From positions 7,499,594-7,563,593 of the forward strand of contig NC_081136.1 of NCBI RefSeq assembly GCF_958295425.1: a stretch of 64,000 bases of DNA, given 5' to 3'. Positions 10,736 to 22,189 of this stretch are shown piece by piece. The stretch's first letter is position 1; the number at the start of each line of letters is the position of its first letter. Position numbers and translations under genes: made by a program. Source of the DNA: Solea solea (Eukaryota > Chordata > Actinopteri > Pleuronectiformes > Soleidae). Below the pieces are notes generated by a model, which saw only the letters and a list, made by a program, of their open reading frames with translations, was not told where the DNA came from and ran no database searches.

Positions 10736-11026
10736 ATGACCTACCGACCGCTACCAGGACAGGGGGGTCCCTGTCTATCTTCAAGAAGCTTTTGAAGACC
10801 CAACTCTTCCAAGAGCATCTTCTGTCCTAGCACTAACCTTAACCCCCTCCTGTACCCATATCTCCTTCTGCACTTGGATCCACTTCTGCACTCTCAACCT
10901 CTGTCAGTCCACTGCTCCTATCTAGTGGATTCTCTTTCCAAGACTTCCTCGATGTAGCTCGTTCCTCTTTTGTAAGTCGCTTTGGATCAAAGTGTCTGCT
11001 AAATGCTTGAATGTAAATGCAATCAA
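10736..11026 (+). mobile_element. L2-type LINE 3' end (C-terminus and UTR)
   Basis: TTCAAGAAGCTTTTGAAGAC-CCAACTCTTCCAAGAGCATC encodes the FKKLLKTQLFQEH-type C-terminus found in fish L2-like LINE proteins. It is followed by the 3' UTR/tail: TTTTGTAAGTCGCTTTGGAT, CAAAGTGTCTGCTAAATGC, and TGAATGTAAATG. The same UTR (about 80% similar by eye) recurs at 46.09-46.29 kb. Only the 3' end remains. Confidence 0.75.
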
Positions 11027-12690
11027 ATTCACTGGCGTCTTTGAGACAGTGATATTTCTGGGAAACTCTGTCTCAGACTGTTGCATGTTTGTTGTTGTTG
11101 TGCATGAGTTTCATCAACACTCGGAGAGGAAGTGAGCCGCGGAAGAGTGGAAGAAAACAGGGCGACGCTAACCTCCCTGCTCTGCGAAACGGAATCTCAC
11201 ATTGTTTGCCCAGAGCGTCGAAAGCAAGCGGCCTTTTTGCAAAGCGCCGTTTCGGCTCCATCTGTTTTTATTGACCCTTCATCCTTGAGTTTGATAACAC
11301 CGCCCCATCTCTCCCCAGCTCTCTCTGTTCCATTCCTCCATTTCTCCGCCTCTGTGACAGATGGAATAATGAGGCGGCGGCAGAAGCGTGGAGCAGGAGC
11401 GACATCACAGCGCACGAGCAAGACTCCCGCTGTGAGCAAAGGCTGGAAAGTCTCCTCGCGACACTAATTTCATTCCCCCCACAAGTTTCCCACTGGGAGG
11501 GAGAATTCCTATCTGTATCTTACTTTAGCTCTCCTATCAGTACTCGGTTGGTGTCGCCGGCTCGTGACCAAAGCTCAAAATCTGGCTAATGGCTGAGCGG
11601 GGACTCATTTATACTTCCATCACAAAGTCCAGGCTGTAATTTAATCTAACGAGAGCGGTGCTCAGTCACAACAAGCTTGTTATCTCATCTATTCAGTCAT
11701 CTAATCATCATCATCGTCTCATTTCCATGTCACTGCTGTTATTATTAGATCATGATAACAATAATAATAGACCGTACTTGTCGCATACACCTCCTGACCA
11801 GAGAATGTTGTGCACACGCTCACACACTTGCATCTCGATTAAGCTGATGCAGTATATAAGTATAGTATAACGCACAGTTAAGAATCTGTTTATAAGTAAA
11901 TAACACTTGCATAATGTTTTTGAAATCTCATTGTCATGTGGTCTATGGAACATATTGCATATATTCCGTTTTTAAATGTTACGCACATTTAAAAACTGGT
12001 GTATAGTGATTTCTAGGTGCTAACCAAAAAGACGTCCTTCAGAATGATTCTATTTGCTTTTGGCCAGAAACAGTGTGTGTGGACTCTTCCCACAGCCTGT
12101 AAACGTGTGCTTTACACAACTGTTGTGGATTTCACAGCGATATCTTCCTCTCAGAGCCTCTACCAAGGTCAAGTGGTAATCATGAGAATCATGACACTCG
12201 GGGCTAATATTTACACCCACACCGCAGCGCACACAAGAACTCCTGCTGCCTGTTCCTACTGATACCCCCTCTACTTTTTCCTCTCATTGACCTTCAGAAA
12301 AGTTTCATTAATGCTAACACTCTCGACCCGACGCTTTCTTCTGATATCATGCCAGAGAAATTTGCAGTGCGGTTTGACAGACGGCAGCGAGGTGCAACAC
12401 CAACACAAAATAACCCGCGGCATAACAGGGAGCAGTTTTTGTGGTTACCTATGCCGCAATTACTTGAGAGCAACAAGTTCCTGCCTGCCTTCTGAGCACG
12501 GAAGAAGAATAAATTAACTACAGGACGCCTGACTTTATCTTGTGGAAAAACATCTCTTTAGCGAGGAAAATAAACAAGACATGAAAGTCATTAACATAAA
12601 AAAATAAGCAAATCCTGTAGTTGCAGGACAGGATTTGGCATCCATACTTCTCGTAGACCGTTTGTGATATCTAGAAAATTCAAAAAGCAC
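11027..12690. other. unique non-coding DNA
   Basis: The overlapping open frames at 11.13-11.47 kb on both strands are not recognised. No repeat is seen apart from short AATAAT runs near 11760. Confidence 0.5.
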
Positions 12691-12691
12691 C

Positions 12692-12757
12692 CCTGGCGAC
12701 CCTCATGTGGAGGATAAGGCGGTAGGAGATCGATGGACGGATACTGGAAAGCATTGA
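12692..12757 (+). mobile_element. RTE/Rex3-like LINE tail stub
   Basis: The terminal tail words GCGACCCTCATGTGG, AGGATAAGGCGG and GATCGATGGACGGAT match the extreme 3' end of the family. Only about 65 bp remains. Confidence 0.7.
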
Positions 12758-12769
12758 AATAGAGCTTCA

Positions 12770-13013
12770 CTTGTTAGAGCTACAGAGCTTCTTTGCCCTC
12801 AGGACTTCCCGCGGAACGACCGTCCAATCGCAAAACGAGATTCCCCAGCACGTCACACGCTTGTGGCGTCAGCTTCTCCTAAAAGATTAAATAACTGCCA
12901 GATATCGAAAGTGAAACGGCAGAAGCAAACTTTTTTTTTTTACAATTCCACAGCCATAAAATCAAAATAAATCCAGGTGGCCTGATTATCATGATGGTCA
13001 TAAGCGGGTTAAT
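12770..13013 (-). mobile_element. second TTAA-type MITE family, copy B
   Basis: This is the reverse-orientation partner of 4975-5205. Its end at 13007-13013 reads GGGTTAA, so on the minus strand it begins TTAACCCGCTTATGACCATC. The other end is not clearly delimited. It carries the shared GATTGGACGGTCGTTCCGCG and TCGATATCTGGCAGTTAT blocks on the minus strand. Confidence 0.65.
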
Positions 13014-13367
13014 CAACGTTGCATTGAGTGATACATCATTTTTCAAGTTCCCCATAAATTAAATGCAACAATTCAACGGAAGATGGCAGAAATGACTCAT
13101 CCATACTGTGCGTGTTTGTTCATATTTCTAAAAAGTGACTGTGTATGCTGCATTACAACTGCTGTTATTACATGTTCCCACGTTTGGAACCCGGCTGCAT
13201 CAAAGGGACAGTGAATGGTGACAAATTGCCATATTATTGTGACACTGGACCATGTATACACACAAGGGAAAACTTATTTTAAACCCCCCTCCAGTGCCAG
13301 CAAGTGTTATAATATAACCCATAATAGGCTGCATACCATACATTATTTCAGCTTTTCCATATCTTGC
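13014..13367. other. unique non-coding stretch
   Basis: Nothing is recognised. Confidence 0.5.
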
Positions 13368-13401
13368 AAACAACAACAACAACAACAACAACAGCAACAA
13401 A
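13368..13401. repeat. (CAA)n microsatellite
   Basis: About ten CAA units with one CAG interruption. They create an artefactual poly-Gln frame on plus and a poly-Leu frame on minus. Confidence 0.94.
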
Positions 13402-13980
13402 AAACCTGCTGTTCTGGCTGACTTCCTGTATTAGAGAGAAGATTAATGGTCCTGTGTGCAGAGCACCACATCCTGGCGTGGGCTGACACAGATTCAGGCC
13501 TGCAGTGCAGTGCCACAGTAAACAGTTGTTAGTAGATTACTGGGAATCAATGGCAACGAGTGGGCACCAAACCCCCGACTCATGTACGGGTGGGAAATGT
13601 GCAACAGTGCATCCAACTGCGAGTATTAACTCTCACGGCACAGAGGCTCTTCCACTTCTAACAGGTCATTTGTTCAAATTTAACCAAGCTCTTAGTGGAG
13701 TGTCCCCCACAGCCTTGTATTAAAAGACATTTAAGGACAATGGGGAAACCAGCATATGAATGTGTTCCTACACTTCACTGTTTACTGTAGATTGTACATT
13801 TACTAACAGCAATACATGATGTAAAGTGATTTTATGTTATTTGACAGTGGAAGTTAACTGTCGTCCTCAGTATTCCTGGTTCTACTCCATAGATATCAAA
13901 GTAATGATCAAATCTGCTCATTCAGATGTGGGCTTAGCACTTAGTTCCCGCCAGAGCTAAACGCTAAAGGGCAGAGTTAG
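13402..13980. other. unique non-coding stretch
   Basis: Nothing is recognised. Confidence 0.5.
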
Positions 13981-13984
13981 CTGT

Positions 13985-14118
13985 TTTTTTTTGTGTACCT
14001 GGTACCTGGTGTTCTTTTTGATACCTGCTCTGGTGAGATTAACCATGTGAGCTGAGTTGATAGTAAAAAGTGGACTAGAGCCGAGTCGTGCAAGAACTGT
14101 ATGTTGGAAAAGTGCCAA
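13985..14118 (+). mobile_element. MITE fragment, 'GAGCCGAGTCGTGC' type
   Basis: The left part, ACCTGGTACCTGGTGTTCTT and TGATACCTGCTCTGGTGAG, matches the reverse complement of 56400-56445. The right part, AGCCGAGTCGTGCAAGA and GTTGGAAAAGTGCC, matches 56455-56496 in direct orientation. So the family has near-palindromic ends. This is consistent with a fish MITE whose ends carry 'GCGCTTTTCCA'. The superfamily is not determined. Confidence 0.6.
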
Positions 14119-14888
14119 AAGTCAAGCTAACAGCTAAGCAGCAGAGCTAGCAGAGGCATTAGCAGAGTTGACAGAACTTTCACACGCAAGCATTTGTCGT
14201 CCCCGACTTGCTCGATTTTAGTTGAATTAACGCAACATTGAGAAAACCTAATTATTGTCTTAGTCCAACTAAAATCTGACTTTTAACATACATGTAAACG
14301 CACCCATTGACATTCTTCAGTTTCAGGCCACATCAGGTCAAACACAGACGACTCAGAGGGTAAACGGGGTTTGTCTCCTTTGACAGAGCTCTCGTAACTT
14401 GCGCATCCATGTGTGTATTGCAGCGTTAGCAGGAGTCTCTTTTGTTTACCCTCGCAGGCATGTCATAGAGCAGAACAGAGCGGAGTAAATTAGGTGAGGG
14501 ATGAGGGTGAACAGTTGCACAGTGCCTCTCGTTTAATCAGCCTAATTGTTGCAATCAGACTCATTTCTCTTCTCCTTCCCTCCTTGTACAGCTTCCCCTC
14601 TTCCATTTCATCATCTTGTTTTCCTCATCCCCCTGCTGTTTCCTTTAATTCCCTCTGCCCACTCTAACCAACAAACCAGCCTTTTATTCTTATTCTCCTG
14701 AGTTTTGAAACCTGCTTTTTTCTTTTAAGTTCATCATTTTTTCCCAGAGAGTGTATATAAAGACTGCAAAATTACCTCCAACTTTGAAGCTGCGCAACTT
14801 GACTAGTCAGTTTTGCAAACAGAAATTCCATAAGTGTCATGCCTTTTCAACTTTCTCCCTCTAAATGGGAACATAATTAGGACACACG
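14119..14888. other. unique non-coding DNA
   Basis: No gene is seen. The segment 14500-14720 is pyrimidine-rich. A TTTAATCAGCCTAATTGTTG stretch near 14531 has CNE-like texture. Confidence 0.4.
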
Positions 14889-14889
14889 G

Positions 14890-15193
14890 TTGGTGTTCGC
14901 GACCCGGTCGGAGCAAGGACCTCTCTGCAAAGAGTTTGCATGTTCTTCCCATGCGTGCGTGGGTGTTCTCCGAGTTCTCCAGTTTCCTCCCACAGTCCAA
15001 AAGCATGCAGATTAGAGGATTAGGCAAATTGGACACTCTTAATTGAGTGTCGGTGTGAGAGTGAACGGTTGTTTGTCTCCATGTGGCCCTGTGATGGACT
15101 GGTGACCTCTCCAGGGTGTACCACACCTTTCCCCCTATGGCTCCAGAGACCCTCATGTGGAAGATAAAGTGGTAGAAGATGGATGGATGGATG
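14890..15193 (+). mobile_element. RTE/Rex3-like LINE 3' tail, best copy
   Basis: The order of blocks is TTTGCATGTTCTTCCCATGC; GTTCTCCAGTTTCCTCCCAC; AGTCCAAAAGCATGCAG; AATTGGACACTCTTAATTG; TGTGATGGACTGGTGACC; TCCAGGGTGTACC; GATAAAGTGGTAGAAGATGG; and a (GGAT)n end at 15180-15193. This is the standard 3' end of a very abundant teleost LINE, probably Rex3/RTE. The name is from memory; the GATG tail is what I see. It is 5'-truncated and encodes nothing. Confidence 0.85.
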
Positions 15194-15900
15194 TTTTATA
15201 GGAGAAGACCTGAAACGTGTCATTTTCCCATGACATCCATCGAGTAGACCACTTTTTGCAAATGGCAAATTTCCCCCTAGTGGCTAAGTGCTACATCTAC
15301 ACTACTTTCTGGGCTTGTCTGTTTTCATTTCATGTCTCATCCTCTCTTATCTGGTGCCAACTCCTCATATATCCTTGTTTCCTCCTCTTCTTCCCTTCAT
15401 TCAATCCACTACTCCTCCCTCTCTTTGCTTACCTGCCTTACTCCCCCCACCCCCTCTCTAACTCTTCACAGGCAAACCTCTCTTATTAGCTCAGTGGGAG
15501 CCATAAAGGGAGTGCGGGATGTGCGATCAGGCTAATGATAATTAAATAGACTCATCATCAAACAGTCATTATGGCAGATTGCCCTCACTGTCCTCATTCA
15601 AAGTGGCAGCAGACAGCTCGACACCGACCGTCTGCTGACGATTTAAATAGGGAAGGAGTCCACGCTGCCGTCCCCCCATCCCCGGCCTTCATGAAGCTCT
15701 GTCTCTTTACATCTGTAGGTCAGTCAGTTTAAATAATAATAATAAAAAATCCTAGGGAAATTTTGATGAAAATAAATTAGCAAATAATATAATATATCTG
15801 GGAGGATGATTGATACGTTTTTCAGGTACTAGACGTTGGTGAAAATGACAACAATTGGCATGCACATCGGAAGTGATAAAGGGAATAAAGGGAATCTGCA
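15194..15900. other. unique non-coding DNA
   Basis: A pyrimidine-rich stretch lies at 15330-15480. The segment 15520-15600 (GGCTAATGATAATTAAATAG etc.) has CNE-like texture. No gene is supported. Confidence 0.4.
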
Positions 15901-16335
15901 GAAGTGGGGTAAAATGGCTGACAAAGCTGAAACTAAGTTGAATCAAATTTCACAAAACTTGGTGGAACCATGGCACAGCCCAGGATGAACAAAAAAGTCT
16001 ATGGGGACCATTGGCTCAACTCAACAGGGGGTTGGCCATTCATAAAATTTGGCGAAATGTCAGCGAATTTCGATCATTCGCCACGAAACAGGAAGTGCCC
16101 TGTAACCTCGCCCTACATTCATCAAAACTTCATATGTGACAGATGAGACGGCCCTATCAATGAACATGAACTTCACCCAACGGGAATTCGTCCATTTTGA
16201 ATTTAGCTGCCATTTTGCCATGAAGAAGGAAGTGCCCTGTAACTACACTGTACATTGAGCGATCAGCTCGAAACCTCACACGCGAGACAAGAGGCTCGGT
16301 CAGAAATCATCAGCTGCTTTAATTTCAAGATATTC
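15900..16335 (+). repeat. dispersed repeat with internal ~137-bp tandem block
   Basis: The word GAAGTGCCCTGTAAC occurs at 16092 and 16229 (137 bp apart). Both lie in a similar context (CCACGAAACAGGAAGTG against GCCATGAAGAAGGAAGTG) and are followed by TACATT plus a purine-rich section. The AAAATTTGGCGAAATG and ATTTCGATCATTCGCCAC sections have the texture of an abundant fish repeat. The class is unknown. Confidence 0.55.
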
Positions 16336-17298
16336 TCTCTGTGCTAATCAGAGTATGAAAGGGTTGAATACTGTGTAATGTAAAACAGCAAAAGAGTGGT
16401 GGTCTGTAGTTGGAAATGTTTAACTATGTTGCATTCCCAACTAATTTAAACTTAGTAAATTATACAATAACTGTCCTTAAATGCATCTAGAGTATGTTAC
16501 AGCATAATATGAGTCACTTTAGTACCATTCAGTAAACAGTATTATTACTTTACAGCTGCAGAACAGGAAAAATACAATAAATATTAATGCCTATTCCACA
16601 GCTGAGCAAATAAATGAACGGCTACATTACAGCAAATGTATCTTTCTTAAGCTACATTCTTGTCTTGGTTTTGTTTACACATTCATCTCCATAGCTGGTC
16701 CAATAACTGGAGTGGAAATCAGAGGGAGCAAAATCAGCAAAGTGCTGAGCATTTTCAACTAATAAGTAACAGAAAGTTCAATATCAAATGTTTATGAAAA
16801 GCGAAAAAAAATGTCTCCTAATCCTTGAAAGGCTAGAGTTAAAGTTGTCTGGAGTGATCCTGAAAGGCATTCCTGCATCTTGGATAAATAAGTGAATAAA
16901 TCTGTTTGGCACTTTCATTTGTAAGGATGTGGATGAGTGGACTGTCAGAAAAATCTATTAGGATTTTTTACTGGTACTGGCCCTCACTGTGTGCACATGA
17001 AAACATGCCGCCCCCAAATATCTCTGCAGTTCAGTGAATTTAGTGACTGAGAAGTTCAGATAAAATAAAACTTTTCGCTGAAAACTACAAGCTTCAAGCT
17101 GAGTTATATCCATGTAGCGGATTAAGGATGAGCCTGATAATGTCAGCAAACAAAAATCGTTTTGTTGACGGAATTGTCATCACACCTCTTTTTCACACCG
17201 TGGAGCAGAGTGAGTCATCTCGTTTTCTAACCATTTCCATCCATGCTATCTAAAGAATGCAGGGATGCTGGCCAAGCTGTGCTCACAGTGCCCTCTGC
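16336..17298. other. unique non-coding DNA, AT-rich
   Basis: No gene or repeat family is recognised. Confidence 0.5.
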
Positions 17299-17299
17299 T

Positions 17300-17565
17300 G
17301 GACAAATGGTCTGTATTTATAGAGCGCTTTTCTTGTCTCGATGATCACTCAAAGCTGCTATACACTACAGTTTTGCCATTCACTCGCACTTTCATACAGC
17401 ACAAACTCATCTTTCATACCCATCCGCACGCCGCTAGCATTGCCATGAAGAGCAACGTGGGGTTGAATATCTTGCCCAAGGACTAGCTGTAGACTAGCCG
17501 GGCTGGTAATTGAACCCACAACCTTCAAGCTGAAAGACGACTCGCTCTACCTCGACAACTTGGTA
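17300..17565 (-). mobile_element. tRNA-derived SINE, near full length
   Basis: On the minus strand it starts with a tRNA-like head: AGGTAGAGCGAGTCGTCTTTC and then the B-box-like GGTTGTGGGTTCAATTACC. The CCTTGGGCAAGATATTCAACC block and a unique body follow. It ends with AAAGCGCTCTATAAATACAG-ACCATTTG, the standard tail of this fish SINE family. It is the most complete of the three copies. The tail's resemblance to the L2 'AAAGCGTCTGCTAAATG' end suggests, by inference, mobilisation by an L2-type LINE. Confidence 0.88.
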
Positions 17566-18117
17566 ATTGCTTCAAACTGCCTGGTGCACTTCGAGGCTGT
17601 ACATAGTCAGTCAATTTCTTCCATAATCAATAAGTCAGTGTGACATCAACACAATGAGCCAATATTAGAAAATAAGCCCCAGAACTAAGCAGTGTGAGCG
17701 TTTCCATTGAACTCTTTTTTTTTTTTTTTTTTTTAAAAAGCTGTGCGCGCGCAGCAAAAAAAATAAAAAATAAGGCCAAGATGAGTGGAAATAAGAGAAG
17801 ATATGAATAGATGAAATGTTTGTGCAGAAGAAAGAAGAAGGAATCTCTGTGAATGGAGAGATTTAATCACATTTGCATACAATGGTGTCCACTGACCTGC
17901 GTGCACTAAATTGTGTCCTGAAGATATTCTTTTCCTCTGCCGCCTTTTTCTTTTTCTTAATTTTCTCTTGGGGCTTTAATATTTTTTTCCCCCCACATTT
18001 CATCCTCTTTGTACTCTCTTCTCTCCATTCAGTATTACACATCCTCCCTTTAGGTTTTCCTATTATATTCCTTTCTCACACCATCCCTCTTACTCCCCCC
18101 CCTGCTCTCTCTCTCTC
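17566..18117. other. unique DNA, pyrimidine-rich right half
   Basis: It holds an 18-base T run (17717-17734). From 17930 to 18117 the plus strand is strongly pyrimidine-rich, ending CTCTCTCTCTCAG at 18119. That could serve as a long polypyrimidine tract for the candidate exon that follows. Confidence 0.5.
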
Positions 18118-18119
18118 AG

Positions 18120-18318
18120 TATGATTTGGACTGCAGATTAATAGACAGCCATGTTTTAATAAAATCCGCCGTGACCTCCGGCAGCACCTCCCAACCACAT
18201 CACGCTGGAGCTCGAGGCGTATTGAAGGAGCGACAATGGGAAGACGGGAGGGGGCGAGAAGACGTTTGGAGACGGAGGGGAGGAATGGGATGGCTGCATT
18301 TATTCCGAGAGAGAGAGC
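18120..18318 (+). other. candidate exon or CNE with splice-like borders
   Basis: The left border is a strong acceptor-like (C/T)n-CAG ending at 18119, and the right border is CAG|GTGAGG (18316-18322). One frame is open across the whole 199 bases and continues from TATGATTTGGACTGCAG. The translated segment is Arg/Gly-rich toward its end and matches no domain I know. 199 is not a multiple of three. The left 80 bases (GATTAATAGACAGCCATG, TTTTAATAAAATCCGCCG) look more like a conserved non-coding element. Splice-like borders arise by chance in pyrimidine-rich DNA, so support is weak. Confidence 0.2.
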
Positions 18319-18320
18319 AG

Positions 18321-18347
18321 GTGAGGAGGAGGAGGAGGAGGAGGGCG
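18321..18347. repeat. (AGG)n microsatellite
   Basis: Eight or so AGG/GGA units overlapping the right edge of the candidate exon. Confidence 0.9.
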
Positions 18348-18563
18348 TTTGGCAGTGAGGACAGAAGAAGATGGAGACAAAGATAGACAGACTGTGGTGT
18401 ACAATATGCAGCTATGACAGCGTATCTGTGTCAGGGTCAGTTCTCATTACAGAGTTAGCCATGGGTTTGCGAGCTGTGTGTCTATCAAGGGAATAACTCT
18501 CAGACAACTACAACAATGAAATCAGGTGGAAAGGAGAGTGTAGAGCATGTGTAGCTCTTTGTG
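18348..18563. other. unique non-coding stretch
   Basis: Nothing is recognised. Confidence 0.5.
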
Positions 18564-18564
18564 A

Positions 18565-18597
18565 GCACGCACACGCACACACACACACACACACACC
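18565..18597. repeat. (CA)n microsatellite
   Basis: About 16 CA units, with CG interruptions on the left. Confidence 0.94.
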
Positions 18598-19792
18598 TTA
18601 CATGAACAAACATGGTGTAATTGGCAAACAGGCCGTATCCACATGGAATCTTTTTCCAGTTAACAGGTTTCAGGGAATGTCTCCATCCACGCCGAACCCT
18701 CCCCAAAAACAACTTAAAACGTTGCAGTATGTATGCCAGGCCTGTAAGTGGTGCTGTGACGCTACATAAAAAACATGGAGAAGAAGTGAGAATGTTATAC
18801 AAGTTACAGATATAAAAACCAGGGGAGAGAAAGAGCGATAAAGAAAGAAATTACACTTATCATAAAAAATCAAAACACCAGTGTTGACAACTTGGTAACT
18901 GTTCAGAGCTTTTGTTCTTCGCTAAAGTGAGTAGTGACCAATCTGGGGAGTCGCGTTTTGTTTTCTCCTCCCCTTATTTTACGATTTACGACAGTGATTA
19001 AATCATCCGGTTATCCTCAAAGCAGCCCATAAGCAGCAATTATGAGGTCAACAAACAAAACTGCGCTCACTGTTGGGGACGTTTTCAGATTCTGTAGTGT
19101 GTCGTGATATCTGTTCTACTGTATAGAATGCATAATAACCAAAGTTCTGCAATGTTCTAGAGTCAAAACTGAGAGTTAGGAGGTGCCATCATGTCCCAGC
19201 GTTGTGATAACGCGGCCCTTGACAGCCTCCACTCATCCAGACACAACTAATGTCAAAATAGACGTATTATCTTTGGTTGAAAGCCAAAGTCTGATACTGT
19301 AAAGGTTCTTTACCAGAGCTGTACCAGGACTCTTCTCTACATGAAGATCTATAATGAGTAGATCCATGATTTCCCACTGTGAGTCATTAAAGAATTCCAT
19401 CCATGTAGTCTTTTTTTCTTCATCACTTCATCACTAGCCCGTTCCCTCTGGTCACATTCTATGTAAACCCACGTTAAACCTAGGAATGTGTTTAATCAGC
19501 ATTCACTCCCGGGTCAGATAACTGCATGCATGCAGGATTTTAATCAGCATGAATGGGAACACGCTCATTTTATTCTTCGTTTTTGGCAGAAACGCCAGTT
19601 CCAGTATCATTGTGGTGAACCTTACTTTATACAATTTGGGACATCACGCACTCAGTAGATGTTTTTTCAGATCGAATCAATAGAAGGAAGTTTGAAGAGA
19701 AACCGAAGTAAAATACACAAAATACTGGAACATTATCACTGAGCTACACTGTTGTTTTAGATCCTTGTTTCCTCCTGGAGCCTCTGTGATGT
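18598..19792. other. unique non-coding DNA
   Basis: No gene, RNA or repeat family is recognised. Confidence 0.5.
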
Positions 19793-19793
19793 T

Positions 19794-20230
19794 CAGGGTT
19801 TCCACACCTTGGTTGACATCAAATTCAAGGAGTTTGAATCCTTGAATGTGCTGACACAGCTTAAGATGGGACATGGCATCCACGTTTATTGATTTGCAGC
19901 GAGCTCTGCATCTGGAGTGATTGTCCTTGGGATCTTGGTCCAGTCAGTATTGGAATTTTCTTTGGTGAGACAGAGATCTTGGAATTTTCACTTCCCTCTC
20001 TCTTGCCTAACGTTACTCACTCATTATTCTGCATGGAATCGGCAGAGAGAGAGAGAGCAATTACGACTCCATGTTTGTTCTGCATAGGCCTTAGTCTACG
20101 TACATCAAGCAACACTGGGCGCATGAAACAGTAGGTGGCGCTGTAACCCATGTCTATTTTGTCTATTATGTCTAATTTGGGGGCGATTTTCAAGAACTTT
20201 CAAGGATTTCAAGGAACCGTGGGAACCCTG
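19794..20230. mobile_element. hAT-like MITE with CAGGGTT TIRs
   Basis: The left end is CAGGGTTTCCACACCTTGG (19794). The right end, reverse-complemented, is CAGGGTTCCCACGGTTCCTTG (20230). Both ends run into AAATTCAAGG / TTGAAATCCTTGAAAG type sequence. CAGGG termini are typical of hAT elements. GATGTT directly precedes the left end and directly follows the right end, a partial (6 of an expected 8 bases) target-site duplication. The interior has no transposase. Confidence 0.75.
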
Positions 20231-20455
20231 GATGTTCAAAAAAAATCTGATGCAGTGCAGAACAACCGCTGGCAAATATTAATTAAATGGAATTAAACGG
20301 ATTAACTGGGGTTTAAATGTGTACATGTTCCTTCAAATGATTTTTAAACCTTACTTTTTTCATGTATGGTGGAAACTGAATCCCAGACATATTTTAGACA
20401 TTAGACAAAACTCTTTTGTGTAAAAAATAAGGCTCTGCAATAACAGAATTCTCAC
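20231..20455. other. unique non-coding stretch
   Basis: Nothing is recognised. Confidence 0.5.
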
Positions 20456-20555
20456 ATTGTCATTTGGTTCACCTTGGTCTCAGGGTTAAAATTACTTTTT
20501 AATATTCTATTTCACAGCTGAAAAGGAAAAAAATAAATAAAAGAAAACCTTAGGT
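20456..20555 (+). repeat. direct repeat, left copy (partner at 22190)
   Basis: ATTGTCATTTGGTTCACCTT, GGTCTCAGGGTTAAAAT, TTTAATATTCTATTTCACAG and CTGAAAAGG recur with few changes at 22190-22277, about 1.73 kb downstream and in the same orientation. Each copy ends with an acceptor-like TTTCACAG|CTGAAAAG. Confidence 0.8.
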
Positions 20556-21576
20556 GTGCAGAATCATCTTCTGCACATCTTCTGTCTGCCTCTGCCTGTT
20601 CCCCTTCACCCTCCTTCAACCGAGAGATTGTGGTCTGTGAGCCGGAATTCCAATACACATCTGCACTGATCCCACCGTCAAGTCAACGTAGGCTTATCAT
20701 TAAGCCAGACCCATCGCTGACATGATAGTCGCCCCCCCCCCCGACACCCCCTCTGGCCTCACAGCCTGTTGTTACTGATGACGCCTGGTTATAAATAAAC
20801 AGCTAACAGTAGGTGGTGGGTGGGCGAAGCGTCCGTGTGGGGGCGGGAAAAAATATACCCTCGCAAAGGTCTGGCTGCCGGGAACGCGAGTGCCAACACC
20901 TCGTCAGAATCTTAAAGACCTCCGAGGACAAAAGTGCGTTTGCATGAACGTACACACTGTTAACCACTGCCTGCCAACAAAGCACATGCTCATAAAGCGC
21001 ACGCACACACACGCCGAGGAAATGATAGTGATCAGAGCCGGCGTCCCGCTGAGATTGTCCCAAAATGTGCGTCAAGATGGCAGCAGGGTCCTCCCTCCTC
21101 TGATTGCCAGGATTTTTCTAATGACAGCCCCTCTCTCTCTATCATTCCCCGCAGTGTTTTCAATCCGTCACCCTCCTCCAAAACACCATTACCCTTCTTT
21201 GTGAGGGAATAATCGGCAGGCTGTTAAAGATTTACAGTGGGGGGGGGGGGAACAGGCAGAGGTGAGTGACGGTGTCAGCGAGTGGAGGGTTTAGGGGGCA
21301 GCGAGGGCATCTGCAAGGGTGAATCCCCTCTGGTTATATTTGGGGGCTGCTGCTGAATAATGCACATGCTGCTGCGAGTGAGGCGGCGAGGAGAGTATCT
21401 GCAGCTGATGAAAAATCCAAAGGCATGAAAGCGGGGTGGTGGGGATACAGAGAGCAGAGGGACGGACGGCAAGAGCAGCAGAAAACAAAGATCTTTAAAA
21501 TGAGGAACTCTTCATGAATAAAGAAATGTTTCATGAGGTTTATGCACAAACAAAAAGAGGAGCCAAGGCCTAAATG
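20556..21576. other. unique non-coding DNA
   Basis: G-rich and C-rich runs lie at 20730-20741 and 21238-21250. No gene is recognised. Confidence 0.5.
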
Positions 21577-22163
21577 GTCTATGCTGGGCCACCAGCATCA
21601 TTATGCTGGTCTATGTTGGTCCACCAGCATCATTATGCTGGTCTTTGCTGGTCTATGCTGGTTTGGTGCTAGTTTTATGCTGGTCCACCAGCATCATTAT
21701 GCTGGTCTTTGCTGGTCCATGCTGGTCCATGCTAGTCCATACTGGTCTATGATGGTTTGGTGCTAGTTTTATGCTGGTCCACCAGCTTCATTATGCTGGC
21801 CTTTGCTGGTCCATTTTGGTCTATGCTGGTCCATGCTAGTCTATGCTGGTCTATGATGGTCTATGATGGTTTGGTGCTAGTTTTATGCTGGTCTTTGCAG
21901 GTCTATGCTGGTCTATGCTGGTCCATGCTAGTCTATGCTGATCTACGCTGGTCTATGATGGTTTGGTGCTAGTTTTATGCTGGTCCACCAGCATCATTAT
22001 GCTGGTCTTTGCTGGTCTATGCTGGTCTATGCTGGTCCATGCTAGTCTATGCTGATCTATGCTGATCTACGCTGGTCTATGATGATTTGGTGCTAGTTTT
22101 ATGCTGGTCCACCAGCATCATTCTAGTTTTTGCTAGTTTCTGCTGGTCTAAGTTGGTTTGCTG
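21577..22163. repeat. minisatellite, ~10-bp TATGCTGGTC unit with palindromes
   Basis: Degenerate decamers (TCTATGCTGG, TCCATGCTAG, TCTACGCTGG) make up a ~590-bp array. A higher-order block beginning GGTTTGGTGCTAGTTTTATG recurs at 21660, 21754, 21868, 21960 and 22084. Inside most blocks is the 18-base palindrome ATGCTGGTCCACCAGCAT, an 8-bp stem with a 2-base turn. Open frames through the array are by-products of the period (30 nt per 10 residues). Confidence 0.95.
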
Positions 22164-22189
22164 AGTTCAGGATTCTTCAGTATTTACAA

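Noticed and set aside
20700..20760. Promoter-like GC region near the C10 run
   Set aside because: It is a short homopolymer with flanking C/G clusters only. No TATA, CCAAT or open frame downstream supports it.
21533..21972. Two Trp/Cys/Leu-rich open frames over the decamer minisatellite
   Set aside because: They are produced by the 10-bp period (30 nt per 10 residues) and end where the array drifts. There is no independent coding evidence.
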